Below, piece after piece: positions 50,288-63,399 of a DNA stretch of 64,000 bases. The notes under the pieces were generated by a model that saw only the letters and a program-made list of their open reading frames with translations, made no database searches and was not told where the DNA came from. The number at the start of each line of letters is the position of its first letter. The first letter of the stretch is position 1. Source of the stretch: Rhizophagus irregularis (taxonomy: Eukaryota; Glomeromycota; Glomeromycetes; Glomerales; Glomeraceae). Both the position numbers and the translations under genes were made by a program. The DNA lies in the NCBI RefSeq assembly GCF_026210795.1, contig NC_089430.1, forward strand, positions 2,666,001 through 2,730,000, written 5' to 3'.

Positions 50288-53043
50288 GTTTTTTTTTAAA
50301 AAAAAAATATGAAAGTTCTGTTCTTTTATATATAAGAATTTAGGAATTTGCTACAATACATATTTTAAATGAGTATCAAATCAATTTAGTAAAATATGAA
50401 AAAAAAAAAAGATTTCCAAACTGTATAAATGTGATTGGTCTTTCTTCTACTCTCTAATTAGTCCGGCATACTCCTTAAAATATTTATCGTTATCGAGTTT
50501 TCGATGGAAAATTACATGGATCCAAGGGACATTTTTGGAATGATTTACCAAACTTTAACATTACTTTATTTACTTTTGTATTACCATGCTTTTTTTTGTA
50601 AAACTTATAAATAAACAGAACAAAGTTCCCCATAGGATCCATGAAATTTTATCTATTTATTTTTTTTTAAAAAATATCCCAATATGTACTATGTATACAT
50701 AAACATTAATTAAGTGTTATTAATAATGTATCGCGTAATTTAATGGGTGATCCGGTGATAATGTTTTATTGTTGTAAAGATGATCAATAGCCATAATCGT
50801 CCAACGAAAGAATTCCGGTTAATAGTATTTATTTTGAGTTTTGTAACCTACCACCATTGTTTTGACAAATTCGTTCTTATTGTGTATGCCAAGAATTGGT
50901 TTTACTTACAAACAGTTACGCTGTTTACGAGTTACTAAATTTTATTTGCAATAATTTACTTATATAGAAAGATGTATAGACGGAAAACACCTAGCACGAA
51001 TATCACCTCACGTGACTTCACACAAATTTGTCAAGCCTGACAAGCCAATAATTTCACTATGTCGATTATTACGTTAAACGTGCGTGTACCATATGTATTA
51101 TTCCAACGACACGGTCAGAGATAATATTAAAGAAATTCTTAATGAGACATGTTTTTTGTTGTTATTTCATATACTCGGGTCAACCCCTTTAGTTATTTAA
51201 ACAAAAAAACTGATTGCAGTTCAGATGGTATTATCGAAAACAGATATGTTTTTTAATGATTAAAGATATCTAAATACAATAGAGATCTAATAGTGTATAA
51301 AAACACGTAACTCTAGAAAGTTAACAGTGCAGTAATGCGAATATTTTGTGATTCCGCATTCTCCCTGTAAAAAAAGTTGATCCGTTTTTTTGTATTCCAT
51401 CTTTTTTCCGTAAAAGGCTCATTATTTACATTTTCCGTGAATAGATCCGGGAAAGGCTCATTTTTACGAAGCTTTTACAGAAATAACAAATATAGAGTCT
51501 GTAATTCTTCACGTCAGAGAGATTTCATAAATTCTACCCTACATATTTCATTCCATTTCCATTTATTTTTCTCAACGAATTAGTCATACTCATGCGCGGA
51601 AACTTGAAAGGTCTAGAGCTTCATTTTCATGAATACGAGACAAGTATATTCGTGTGGGAGCAGAGTCAGCAGACGCAAACCATCCATACAAAATGGCTTA
51701 TTATACTAGTCCATTATAAATTTATAGATAAGTACTATCAAAATGTAAATTTTGAAATGTAAATTTTGTATATATTAAGTTTGGTCATTACATTATATAA
51801 ATATTTATCAAATGGGTAACTCCTTTTTATAATTTACAAAATTTGATACCAATAAATTAAATGTTTAAAATTATTGAGTCATGCAGTAGCTTATAAATTA
51901 AGGAATGTGAAACAATAAATTCTCCCCTTATTATTTTTGAAAATTTTCAAGGGTAATCTAAACATATGTCTAAATATGTTTTAAAGCATCTCCCTTCCTT
52001 TTTTAAAGTTGAGTGGTACTAAGATTTCCAATTTTACCGAAAATTTCCGAAATTTTCCCTCCCCCCAAAATTTTTTCAGCAGAAAAGGACGTTAAACTAA
52101 TTATTTACTAGTTTGGAACGGCTTTTACCCTTGTGTGACGAATATCTTTCAATCAGAGGCGGTGAAATTTATTTTAAAGAAACCGAAACTAGAAATAATG
52201 TAACCATGCTGAATCATAAAAAAATAAAAAATAAAAGTTTCTTGGTTGAGTTGGTTCCACAGAAACTTACACTCTTACAGTAATCAGCTGGTTAAATCGT
52301 TATTATCGTCAGTTAAGATTGAACATCCCTTTCAAAATAATAATAATAAACAATAATAAAATAATAATTATTATTATTATTTTTATTATTACCGTTATTA
52401 TTGTTGTTGTTGTTGTTATAATGTTATTATTATAGTGGAAAATAAATAACTTTTCCTGAAATTTATATAATTCCAACCATTTCCTCCCACAAAAGCGATT
52501 AACCAATATGCATGAGTACAAAGTGTCGTTACCTAAATATAAAATTTTTAAGCAGGAGACATTATTTGTTATTATTATTTTTTTTATTTTAAAAAAAATG
52601 AAGTTTTACACAATTGTGTTACAAACATAAAGTATAAATTACCCGGTCAAAACCGCAATTGTAGAACAAATATTGAATTAGCAATCTAAAAAATTTTACA
52701 TGTAAAATAATTGGCCGGTTAAAATTATTATTATTCTATGCTTATAAATAAAATTTTTTCGTTCGATGTATAATTATATAATAATTTTTGTTTTTTTAGT
52801 GCAAATAATTAAATTTTTACGTAATACATATAAATTAATTATAACAATTCGTAATTCACTTATATATTTAAATATAATAAATATAATAGCGACAGCTTTG
52901 GCATATAATTATGAGATTTGTGTACTGGGATTGAAATGGGAATGAATGTACAGTATGTTACCTTGGACATTGGGTGTGGAATAAGAACTGACACCCATGG
53001 GAACGGCAAGTATAATTAGGAATTTTGAATTTTTGTATAAAAG
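50288..53043. other. Long gene-free region
   Basis: No gene supported. 51418-51500 shares the repeat word TTCCGTGAAT plus GAAAGGCTCATTTT with the small ORF at 18156. A stretch of AAT/ATT simple sequence is listed at 52327. Confidence 0.45.
52327..52437. repeat. AAT/ATT/GTT trinucleotide microsatellite
   Basis: Imperfect run of AAT, then ATT, then GTT triplets, so that the two halves are partly complementary and could form a hairpin. Confidence 0.8.
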
Positions 53044-53395
53044 TAGAGCTTGGAACTAGTTAAGGTTAACCGGCTAAAAAATAACCGGTCGGTTAAAATA
53101 CGAGATCATGAAACAGAGAAAATAATTTCCTTATTTATAAATAATTCAAACATAATTCTGACTAGAATTAAGATTAAAATTTCGTAATGCATTAATTCCA
53201 GTCAAAATTTTTAGAATTAAGGTTTTTTTTTGGACAGGTTCATACACGAGTGAATATTTTAGGAGTCTAGTACAGTTACATGCTATTAAAATTAATGTAT
53301 TTCTATCAAATAGAAAATAAATGCATGTTTTTTTTAGAAATTATTACCGGTTGATTATTAATCACTTAAGGTTTTTGTACCGGTTCTAAGCTCTA
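53044..53395. mobile_element. Inverted-repeat element with TAGAGCTTRGAAC ends
   Basis: Left end TAGAGCTTGGAACTAGTTAA is matched by the right end in reverse complement (TAGAGCTTAGAACCGGT). Interior copies of AACCGG, CCGGTT and GGTTAA lie near both ends. About 350 bp; target duplication uncertain. No coding capacity. Confidence 0.5.
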
Positions 53396-56300
53396 GTACG
53401 AAATTGAATACCCTTTCTGGCTTGAATTCTCATAATTTTATCTTTACATCATATTGGGAAAATAGGTAATGCACGTATTTTAATTAAAAACGGCGTGTGT
53501 TAGGGTATTATTTTATTTGTTACATAAACTAAAATCATAAGGTTCTGTACAATAAAAATCGAAAGATGTACCTAAGAGTCTAAGACATTATATATATTTA
53601 AGGTGTTTTGAAAGTATTTAAATAGAGATAGCAAGAGCGTTATTTTTTAAAATCTATTTTCTTTTTTCGACGGTTATTTTCATTTTTAATGGCGAATAAA
53701 ATTTCGCTGTCTCGTAAGAGACTTAAAGAAAAAAGGCGAAAATTCGCGTGGACAAAGGTGCATTTTTTGTTATGAATGAAACAGGAACTTTAAAGGAGGA
53801 TCTAGTTTATTGTTGTGTTTTAATAGCATAAAGTGAATATTTATTTATCGTTAATATAAATTATTATGATATTGATTTACAATTTTAATAATAAATTTAA
53901 TAAAAATTATTTTTGAAGAGTAACTTATTAATAATAAAATGTATATTGATGATATTCTGAATTCTTTAGTTTATTTTTAGAATATTTTTAGAATAATAGA
54001 ATCTATAGTTATGATGATTGGTTAATTTTTTAATGCTAAAGTTCTTTTAATCCTATACACTAATCGCTAATCTTTATTTAGTAATCTTAATAACCTATCT
54101 TTAATTCTTATTCTAACTTTAATCCTGAGAATTTTTTGCAAATATTTTTTCTTGTTCTATACATTACATGAGCCCAATAAGTCTTTATTTATTATGCTCA
54201 ATAGAACCAAGTATTTTTTTTTTATTATTATTTGACTCAACAATATGAAACTAGAGAAGATAAATAATGGTAGAAAGTAATCATCTAAAGTTACACAGCC
54301 ACAACATTTTGTTATTATAAATAATATCTTAATTGTTTATTAATACTGGCTTTAAATATATGTTTATATAATTAATATCGCACTAAATCGCATCCCAGTC
54401 GTTACAGGGAGCGTGCAGAAAAGTGGATCAGTATAATTTCTAATAATGGTCCACGAAACAAGGATCAGTCTTTCTTATCAAAAATTTCATTTTGAGGAAA
54501 GTTTAGCTTATATGTTATGATTTTATATAAAAATACTATTTTTACACTAGAATGACATGCATATGACATAAATTGAATATTGATTATATCAGACTATCTT
54601 ATGATTCTTATCCTTATTTTTATATTTGTATTATCAGACTTTACCTTTAATCTTTAAGATATAAAGCAATAGTAAAGCAATAGTTTTTACTGGTAAAGAA
54701 ATTCATTTTTATATAATAAGAGTTGCTAATAAATAGTAAATATCTATATGTATTATAACTATAAAATATTATTGTTTTATTTATTTATTTAGTAATAGTT
54801 ATTCGTAGAATCAGAAATGTATAAGCTATATAAGCTGATTTTTATATATGATAGAAGTTAAAGGATTTATAATACTTTATCATTACTATTGGTTAAAATT
54901 ATATCTTGATATTCTTATTTACTATACTGTGTGAGATAGTAAAGACTAAAGAGCTACTTAGTAATGTACATTATAAAATATACAGAAGCAAGCTCTCGTG
55001 GCTATTCAATTACAATCAGATTATAAAGTTATAAAATTTTGTCCTTGTATTATGGCAAATTTAATTACTCTAGACATATAAAAGGCTATTTTTATTTACT
55101 ATATTCGTTTATGTTGATACGTATTATATAAAAGCAATTATGCCTTGCTACTGATGATTCCCTCTTTTTGTCACTATAAATAGGTGGAGGAGTAGCAATG
55201 GCTCTCCTCCCGTATACTAATGGAGGAGCTTTCATAAAGTTATTATAAAGTAGTTAAAATAACTTGTTAATAAAAGTTAATGTATAGTTTGTAGTTTTCA
55301 GTAATTTTAAAATAAGATCAGGATGTTTATGCATCAAATGACTGATTTTATACATTAAAGCTCTCATATATATATACTATACTATGAATAATTATTTAAA
55401 TTATTATTTCTGTATGTTTTTAAAAACATTTGGAATAGTGCAACAAGCAAGCTTCTGTTATTTGATTATTTTAATTATAAGTAAATTTAATATCTTTATT
55501 TGATGCTAAAGCGTCCATATTCTGGCCTAATATTAAAAAAATTATTAATTAAGTTATAACCTACATGAAATAACAAAACTAATCTACTTATAATTTGTTT
55601 TTGTAAAACTTTTAGTTAATATTTTATATATATTATTTATTATCTATAAGCTATTATGGTGCAATATATTTATTTTTGTAATAATAAATTATTTTTTAAA
55701 TTTTAAAATATAATATTAACTTTATTATAACGTTACAACATTTATATTTTATACCATATTATAGCTGCTATTGCTGCTATTTCAAAGGTTCGTTTTAATA
55801 TATTGATTTATTTTTATATTTGTAAAAGTATCTTTTTTTAAGAAAGAAGAATTGTATGAGAAAATAATTTCTTTTGCTTATTAGTGTAAATATTTTAAAT
55901 TTTTTTTTTTTTTCTACTTTCATTAATAATGTAGAATTTTATAAATTTATTAAATATATATATATGTATTTTTTCTCATTAAAATAAAAAAAAAGAACAT
56001 AAGTTATACATATAATATTTGTATCAGAATATATCTATAAATAATTTAGTGTTATTGAAGTCTAAATAAAATTATAAATATGATGTTAGAAATGTAATCA
56101 AATGAACGACTCACTTATAATATTCCTTATACAAGGTCAAAAATAGCATTTAAATCTCAGGACCCGAAATATACGCAGGAGTTTACAGCCGGTAAAACTC
56201 ATGTAAATCTTTCCTTTTTAGATAATGCCAGGTGAAAAGCAATTAACACTGACTGAAATTATCATGATTCCGGCCCACAAATGTTTATAGTTAATAGTAA

Positions 56301-56495
56301 GATTTTTTGGCTGCTTCTACCTTTTTTATACGTTCGAGGTCCTCTTGTATAATAGACCAAAATGTCCATTAGTAGTATATTATCTTTATTAAATCCTATA
56401 ATAAGTACATAAAGTTTTATCAAACCTAATGTAGAATCTTCTTTAATATCAGACTTTACTAATAATAAATAGTTATGATATACAAACATTTTTAA
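53396..56495. other. Long gene-free region
   Basis: Very AT-rich with little structure. A 28-codon frame at 53689-53775 (MANKISLSRKRLKEKRRKFA) has a basic, possibly nuclear-targeting composition but stands alone. A minus-strand frame at 56262-56489 (75 codons) is open up to the edge of the next element and has no recognised domain. Confidence 0.4.
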
Positions 56496-56787
56496 TTCGT
56501 GATCCGTGAGTCAACTGCAAAAATTCATATACGATTTCGGTGCAAATTTATGTCGATCATTAGTATTTTTTTCTGATACCCGATTCTCATTCCTTATACA
56601 ATGCTCTTTATGTGAACCCATTCAACGCCAACATATTTTAATACATTATATTTATCCCAAAGTTTCAAATAATTTGTTTTTTACAATAATTTTTTCACAT
56701 GATTTTTCACTTTTATTTGACGCCACGCCAGATTCCCATTTTCTGCAGATCGTTTACAGTTGATTCAATGATTCATGGATCACGAAT
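56496..56787. mobile_element. MITE with TTCGTGATCC ends and TTAA flanks
   Basis: A 292-bp element. The left end TTCGTGATCCGTGAGTCAAC is matched in reverse complement by the right end with one internal insertion of about 6 bases. TTAA occurs on both sides (56492-56495 and 56788-56791), which would fit a piggyBac-type duplication, although TTAA is common in this AT-rich DNA. Confidence 0.6.
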
Positions 56788-56924
56788 TTAATATTTTTCT
56801 ACGTAATTTGATATAAATACTTATTTAAGCAAGTAAACAAAAAAGAAGGTTCTTTTTTTTTTTAAATAAAACTAGTAGTAACAAACAAAAATACAGGTAA
56901 GCTAAAATCAGTAATTGTCACGTT

Positions 56925-57182
56925 TTAGACGTGTTGATATTTGATAGGTATGAACCCATTAAGTACAGAGTTTTCCTTTATTCCTCCAGTTTTGTGGGCG
57001 CGGTTTCTATTCATGCACAATACCGATCCTACTGTAAACTGTATAAATAAACTTCCCGTGATCATATAAACCGTGCCCACAATCAGGTTCCCTTTCCAAG
57101 AAAATAAACTCGTTTTAGGCTGAAAAATTAGTAATTTATTCACGAGTTCATGTTGTAATTTAGTTAAACACGAACAAGTCAT
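56925..57182 (-). CDS. Possible small membrane protein (85 aa)
   Basis: Minus-strand frame from ATG 57182 to the stop at 56925. Composition is less AT-rich than the flanks. It contains one strong hydrophobic stretch (LIVGTVYMITGSLFIQFTVG) followed by basic residues (CMNRNRAHK), which would suit a single membrane helix. It starts 138 bp from the divergent KCTD gene at 57321. I do not recognise a family. It might be an exon of a larger gene or a non-coding frame. Confidence 0.35.
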   Translation of the reverse strand: MTCSCLTKLQHELVNKLLIFQPKTSLFSWKGNLIVGTVYMITGSLFIQFTVGSVLCMNRNRAHKTGGIKENSVLNGFIPIKYQHV

Positions 57183-57320
57183 GATCAGATTCTAACCAAA
57201 AAAAAAAACAAAAAGAATAAATGGACTTCCAAATTAACGAATATTGTTTACCCTCTTTTTTTCCTCTTTTTTTTTCAGAAAAAAAATAAAATAAACCAAA
57301 AAAGTTTTACTATAAACAAA

Positions 57321-58099
57321 ATGACCGAAGAAACAATCATATTGAATGTTGGAGGCGTAAAGGTAAGTTAAAAAGTTAAGACTAATAGTTCCATGAAATG
57401 TTTTTTATATCTTACTACCGATAATATATTATTTAGTACGAAACATTTCGTTCAACACTCACGGCGTACCCGAATACCATGCTCGGAACAATGTTTAGTG
57501 AACGTAACAAAATGACTCTTAAATCGGATGATAATAAAACATATTTTATTGACCGTAATGGATATGCCTTTTATTACATTATGGAATTTTATCGTACTGG
57601 CAAAATTTTATGGCCCGGTGAAATTAAAAATCAAGAAAATATGATGAAGCTTGTTACTATTCAACAACTTGAAATAGAAATAGAGTATTTTCAAATTCCA
57701 TTTGATGATACTTTTTTATTTCTTGTTCATAAGTCGGCTGCAAATGTTATTGATAAAATTATTTTATCACTTATTCAAATGATTAAAATTCATTTAGAAA
57801 ATTTTGGTGATGTAATTTCTATGTTGATTAAGGAATCTTCTATTGAATTTTCTCAAGACCAAAATCAACCTAAGTTAGAGTTACTTATTCCTGCATCACA
57901 TTCAGCATTACTTCATAAATTTTTAAAACATAATGATAAATCGATAGGAAATTATCTTGAATCAAAATTTTCTCATATTAATTTAGTATGGTCATGCACG
58001 ACTTATACAATTTTTAAAAATTCCTTTGCTTTTTTAGTCAGAATTTCATTCGAGTTAAATTTTAATAGAATACTTGACTATTCAATCATAAGAAATTAG
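57321..58099 (+). CDS. KCTD-type BTB (T1/POZ) domain protein, 234 aa
   Basis: Exons are 57321-57362 and 57437-58099 with a phase 0 intron of 74 nt. The joined N-terminus reads IILNVGGVKYETFRSTL, the hallmark of the potassium-channel tetramerisation (BTB_2/KCTD) domain. YPNTMLGTMF and FIDRNGYAFYYIMEFYRTGK follow, which complete the T1 fold by about residue 95. The remaining 140 residues show no known domain (LILSLIQMIKIHLENFG region, probably helical). KCTD proteins without channel domains form oligomers, and several act with CUL3 ligases. The gene converges with the minus-strand gene ending at 58403, leaving 303 bp between them. Confidence 0.88.
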
Positions 58100-58402
58100 T
58101 TGATATCCCGCTTAATATAGAATTTATCCTATATGAATTTATTCACGACAAATGATTTGTTTTGAATTAAAATACTTTATCGAAAAGATTAGTTGAGGGT
58201 TTGAGATTTTAATTATAAAATATTTACGAAATTTTTAAAGTTGGAATAATTATTGGTTATTACGTAATTGGATTTTTACTTGTATTAAACTATCATTTAT
58301 TCATATTAAATTGTTAAATTGCTAAAGATCGATCAAGCTTTTATTAATGTATTAACTTATATAATAAATCAAGTATTATTGGCATTTGAGAAATTAATTT
58401 CC
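58100..58402. other. Convergent intergenic region
   Basis: Holds the 3' flanks of two convergent genes; no further feature seen. Confidence 0.5.
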
Positions 58403-59978
58403 TTAAAAGCCTAACGTGTTATCTACACTCTGAAAGAATTCATATATAGATTCAATTGTGGCCTCAGTAAAAATAGGATTCCTTGCTGCATCAGCGTAAC
58501 TCAAATTTTGTTGTGATAATTGCCGTGTATAAATATTAATTTCAGAAAGTGAAGGTGAAGTCTAAAGATTAGAAAAATTTTTATTTAGTTGTATTTAATA
58601 TAATGTAAAAGTTTGTGCATAAAAGTAAATATATCTCACTTGATCATATCGACTGTTATCAAGTAAGCTATCATCCTTACCAAATCCTTTATAAGGAGAC
58701 GGAGATGGAGATGCCAAGGGACTATCAATTTCATCTTCATTAGCTTTTTCTGAATAATTTAATTTTGGAGGTGGACATATCGGTGCAATACGTCTAGCGC
58801 GCTTTCTAACGATGAAACTTGGTTTTGGTGAATGAACTGGTGTGCTAAATGGTGAAGGTTGTGACAATCTTGCTTTTTTTATTGGTGTAGTTTGCAGACC
58901 AGATCTTTCTTGTCTATTACGAAAATTTGGAGTCATGGACCCCAATGTAGATACGTTATCTCGAGACGTATTGAAAGTATTACAGCTTGTAAACGATTTT
59001 GGTGGGTTGTCATTCTTCCACTTTATAATATGTTGTTGCTACATATTTATTTTGGAAAATTAAATTCTTTAATTATTATTTCAATAAAAATTATGATCAT
59101 TTTTATATTACCTCATTCCCAGATGGTGTATGTTCTATTCTGTCTGACGATATATCTTGCTCTAGATCTTCAATGAAATTTGTTAATTTTCTTTTGTTCG
59201 AGTTTGTACTTAACCATCTACCCATTAAACTACCAGCTGTGAGATTATTCGTATTGGATGAGTTTATGAAAAAAGGGTTTTGTTGATCATGAAACGAATT
59301 TGGAATCATTCCTGATTGATCTTCATCTCGCTGTCTTTCCTGCAAATTCTTTGAATTACGCGAAGATATTGCCTTTGGATAAGTAATTTCCTGAACCATA
59401 TGTGTCATTTTTTGCTAAATATAATATTGTTATATGATCATGTACGTTAAGTTATCATATATCATTATATTATATATTTAAATGTATAATATTATATTAC
59501 CTGCATTATTGCATATTTTTCATTGAGTTTTCTAGCGTTGCACATTTTTGATGTCTTTTCAGGTTTTTTACCCTTTGATGATGGAGAAGAATCGTTAAGT
59601 TCCATTCTACTGAAATTTACGGAAATCGATGAGGGAGATATATCTCCATAATTATTGTAATTTCGTCGCCTAGGAGTCGAGATTACTTCTAACAAAAATT
59701 ATTTTAATAAGAGACGTTTGCCGAAATTAGAAATATCTTTTCGTAAAGTTTATATAAAGTTTATTCAATTTCATTAGTATCTTTTACCTTCTCGTTCTTC
59801 CATAGATTTCATAATTGTCTTTGATATCCTATTAAATGTGATTAATATTATTTTTATTTTTTTTTAAGTAAAATTAATTATTTTTATCTTAGTTATTATT
59901 ATACCTAGAAAAGGGGATATCTTTTAATTCTTCAATAGGAGAAGGAATGTCTTCGAATTTCATCCCATAAACAGACAT
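58403..59978 (-). CDS. Ser/Pro-rich, probably nuclear protein of unknown function (387 aa, six exons)
   Basis: Minus-strand exons are 59978-59905, 59828-59788, 59688-59501, 59414-59112, 59038-58640 and 58561-58403. Every junction keeps the frame (phases 2, 1, 0, 0, 0). The N-terminus (MSVYGMKFEDIPSPIEELKD) is acidic. Later parts are rich in S/T-P sites (SPSPSPYKGFG, SPFSTPVHSPKP) next to basic clusters (RKRARRIAP, TPRRRN, NSNKRKL) that could be nuclear localisation signals. The C-terminus (TEATIESIYEFFQSVDNTLGF) may be a short helix. The many proline-directed sites suggest phosphorylation by CDK or MAPK. It is probably disordered. I do not recognise the family. A regular six-exon structure in single-copy context suggests a conserved housekeeping gene rather than one of the expanded families. 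Confidence 0.78.
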
Positions 59979-61909
59979 TTTTTTTTACTTTTTGTTTTTT
60001 CCTATAAATAATTAAACTTGAAGAAAAGATAAAGAGACGAAAAAAATTAAACTCGTGTTTAAGGAGCTGCACGTCTGATAATAGAATCTCACGATCAGCT
60101 GACCCGAAGTTTCCTGAGCATAAAAGATCTCGTAATGATGATGTAGATGTACAATTTAAACTCATCAACAAACTTTTGTATAAAACTTCCTTAAATAGCA
60201 ATTCAGGTTCGTAAATGAATTAATGTACAGTATATAAAATTATAAATACCTTTTATTGACTTAAACATATTCGTTCTTAAAAATGATTTGTTTCATTTCA
60301 TTTTATTTAATTTTTTAATTTTTATTTGTACGCGTAAAATTTTTTTAGTTTTCGTATCACCGTCTATTAGTACCCCCTTTATGAATACCAGTACCCGTTT
60401 CATATATATAAAAATATGTAATATTTAGATTTATTCGAATTCTTAAAAATCTAAAAATCAGTATATTTAACGGTTATTTTAAATCAAAATTTAAGTCATA
60501 TATTAAATTCTTCTAGATGGAAGTTGTGCCCGAATAAATTGCGAGGTAATAGAAGGTAAATCACGTGCTGAGCAAATCACATGATTCAAATGTATTTGAC
60601 GCCAAAAGGTTCATAATTATACTGTAGTATGTCTTTAAAAATTTAGTTAAGCCTCGGCTGTCCCTATCTGTATAATACTTTGACTAGAATAACCACACTT
60701 CTAAATTAAAATAAAATAAAATAAAAAATGTCTTCAAAAATTTTAAAATTTTAATACTATAATACTACCAAGGTTATTTCTAGTGATACCGACACTGTGT
60801 TCATTTGTGCTATTATAAAATAGTTTTTTATATTAATATTAAAATATATATATATCGGTCCGTTGTCATAAGAATCTTGCTAAATGTTTAGCACCTTAAA
60901 GATATTTTATATTAATAATATACCAATAGTGAAATATAAAAAAGTTATTAAAGTAATTATCATAGTCATTATTTAAATCTTGTTCTTTTAATAAGTAACA
61001 AATTAAAGTAGTTTATTTAAAATGAATAAAGAACTTTATATTTTACCTTCATCCTAGACGACGACCAATATATTAATCCAGTTGTCAATTATAAATACGA
61101 TTTATTAGGTTAATTTTTTTTCTAGAAATTAGTAGGAATCATTATTATTGCTAACCTGATTGTATGAGTCTCATTTAACTCACTTTTTTAATTATTATAA
61201 TAGAATAAAAAATTAAAGAATTACTTCTTTATGAATGTACCTTTACATTTTTGATTTAAATATGATAAAGGGTTATCTTAATTTTTGTGACGTCAACTTT
61301 TTTTTTTTTATAAAAATCGTGCGTTGTCGCGTAATCACGTCTGAACAAATCAAAATTATATATTTTACATATAAATTTTAATTAATATTAAAGGTTTTAA
61401 AAATAACCTTATAACTTTATACTAATTCAATTATTTTGTAATTTATTTGCGTTACAATAATCGCACTTTCGATTTTTTTATTTTTTGAAAGTTTCAATTT
61501 TACTTAAAATTTTCGATTTCACAAAATTTAGTTATATTTTCCGACTATAATATACTTATAACACGAGATGCTACGACAGTTTTAAAAAAAATTCCACTTT
61601 TATTACAAAAAAAAACAAAACAAAAGAATTTGTTTGTTACACAAAAATAAGTAATATAAAACATATAAGAAATCCCAAACCTAAATACAATAAACAACCT
61701 TATTTATATATAGATATTTGCTTTGAACTTAATAAATAAAAATTCCGTCTCTAAATAAACTAAATAAACATAAAGCAATAAACTAAAATTTTTTAATATA
61801 ATTTTAATGTTCGTAATCCACTATATTTGTTTTTAAAGCTTCATAATGTTAGCTAGGATAGTATCGCCAAGAAGTTTACAACAATTTTGTTATAAATGAA
61901 ATACAAGAT
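59979..61909. other. Gene-free region
   Basis: Contains the promoter of the minus-strand gene starting at 59978. A minus-strand open frame (60201-59932) overlaps the first exon in another frame and is not supported. Nothing else seen. Confidence 0.45.
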
Positions 61910-63399
61910 TTATTTATCCAATTTTAATCCTTTAAAATCCTTAATAATTTCCTCTTGGTTTTTTGACGAATTATAATCTTCAACTAATATGTCAAAACAT
62001 AATAATAATCAGTAAACATAAATATTTTTAAAATAGATAATATAATACTACTTTAATTAAACTTACTATTATTATTTATTAGGTATATCGAAATCATAAG
62101 GTTTGTATTATCATTATTATAAGCCTCATTCAACATTACACAAATTACAATAAAAATAATAATCATCTTAGGTCTTTTTAACGGATCAGCATCCCAACAT
62201 TGTTTCATTAATTGGTTATATCCTGGTGGAATTTCTGATCTAATTTTTGGTCTCATACCGTTTACTTTCATTGCAAGATCATAATCATGTTCGTAATTAT
62301 TAAAGGGGGTTTGACCTGATGAAATTTCCCACATAAGTATACCAAAACTATAAATATCAGATGCGAAAGTATATTCTTTTCCAATTATAACCTCAGGTGC
62401 TACATAAGGAAGATTTCCATATATACTTTTAATGGTTTATCAGCGGGCCCACAAAATCCAAAATCACCTATATACCAAAAATCGCTACATTGAATACAAA
62501 ATGTTTCCAGAATGTAAATCTCGATGAATTGCGTTGTTACAATGAATTCCAATAAGTGCACAAATTATACGATAAACTAAATATATTTTTTCTTTCCATG
62601 TATGTTGATGTTGTAAATATTTTCTTAAATCTTTATTCAATAATTGCAATACAAGCATATAAACTTTATTTATTGGATCTTGAGTTAAACCATAACATTT
62701 AACAAAGGTAGGAAATTTGTTACCTAATGTTAAATGTGATTTTGCCTATACATATTTTTAAATTAATAATTATTACGTATTTTAAAATATATAAAATAAA
62801 TTAAATTTAAATTATTACCTCATCAAACTAGCATTTTCAATATTTTCCAATTTTTTAAGAATGACTTCAGGTGGTTTCGATCTTTCTAATTGTCGTTTTT
62901 CGGAATTCTACTCAACATATTCTCCATCAGTCCAAAGTGCTGAATAAATCTCGGAGTATCCACCTTTAGTTATATATTTACTATTTTGTAATTTATTATA
63001 TGGTATCCATTCAATAATTTTATCTGGACGAAGTGATACTTTTTGACATTCTTGTATTAGATTATCAATATCACTATTTCCAGATGTCCAGTTAGAAAAA
63101 TTATTTATTAAATAGGTTCGAACGCAATGTTCACAATATAATGTAGCAAAACAATCTTTTTGACATTCTTTACACAATCTTTTTGTTCCTTCATTAAGAA
63201 GAACTTTTTGGTAATCATGATCTTCTATTAATATCCTTATTGCTTCCAACTTTTCATCGCTTATAAGAGATTCATCATCAAAAATTGATTTTATTTGAGA
63301 TTCATGAATTTCGGTCATGTCATTGTAAATGCTAACATCTATTAATGCATCAACTTTTCTAATTGCAGCATAAACAAGTTCTTTCCTAATAGCAGCCAT
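61910..63399 (-). pseudogene. Kinase pseudogene of the 108/6455 family
   Basis: Minus-strand copy with all parts of the 6455 gene in order: start MAAIRKELVYAAIRKVDALI, Cys module CKEC...CEHC, FSNWTSGN, KGGYSEIYSALW, the catalytic loop HRDLHSGN, YGFC-type DFG segment, the C-lobe CWDADPLKRP, and a last tail exon ending GLKLDK at TAA 61910-61912. Lesions: the Trp codon after EYVE is TAG (62908-62910). About ten bases are missing before the first donor (near 62830). The sequence after the HSGN loop is shifted near 62486. One A is lost in the LKSIYG codons (near 62427), and the Ser-rich linker is deleted. The promoter block at 63500 is still present, so decay looks recent. Confidence 0.85.

Noticed and set aside
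59932-60201. Minus-strand ORF of 89 aa upstream of the six-exon gene
   Set aside because: It overlaps the first exon in another frame, has an AT-rich composition typical of leader sequence and no domain.
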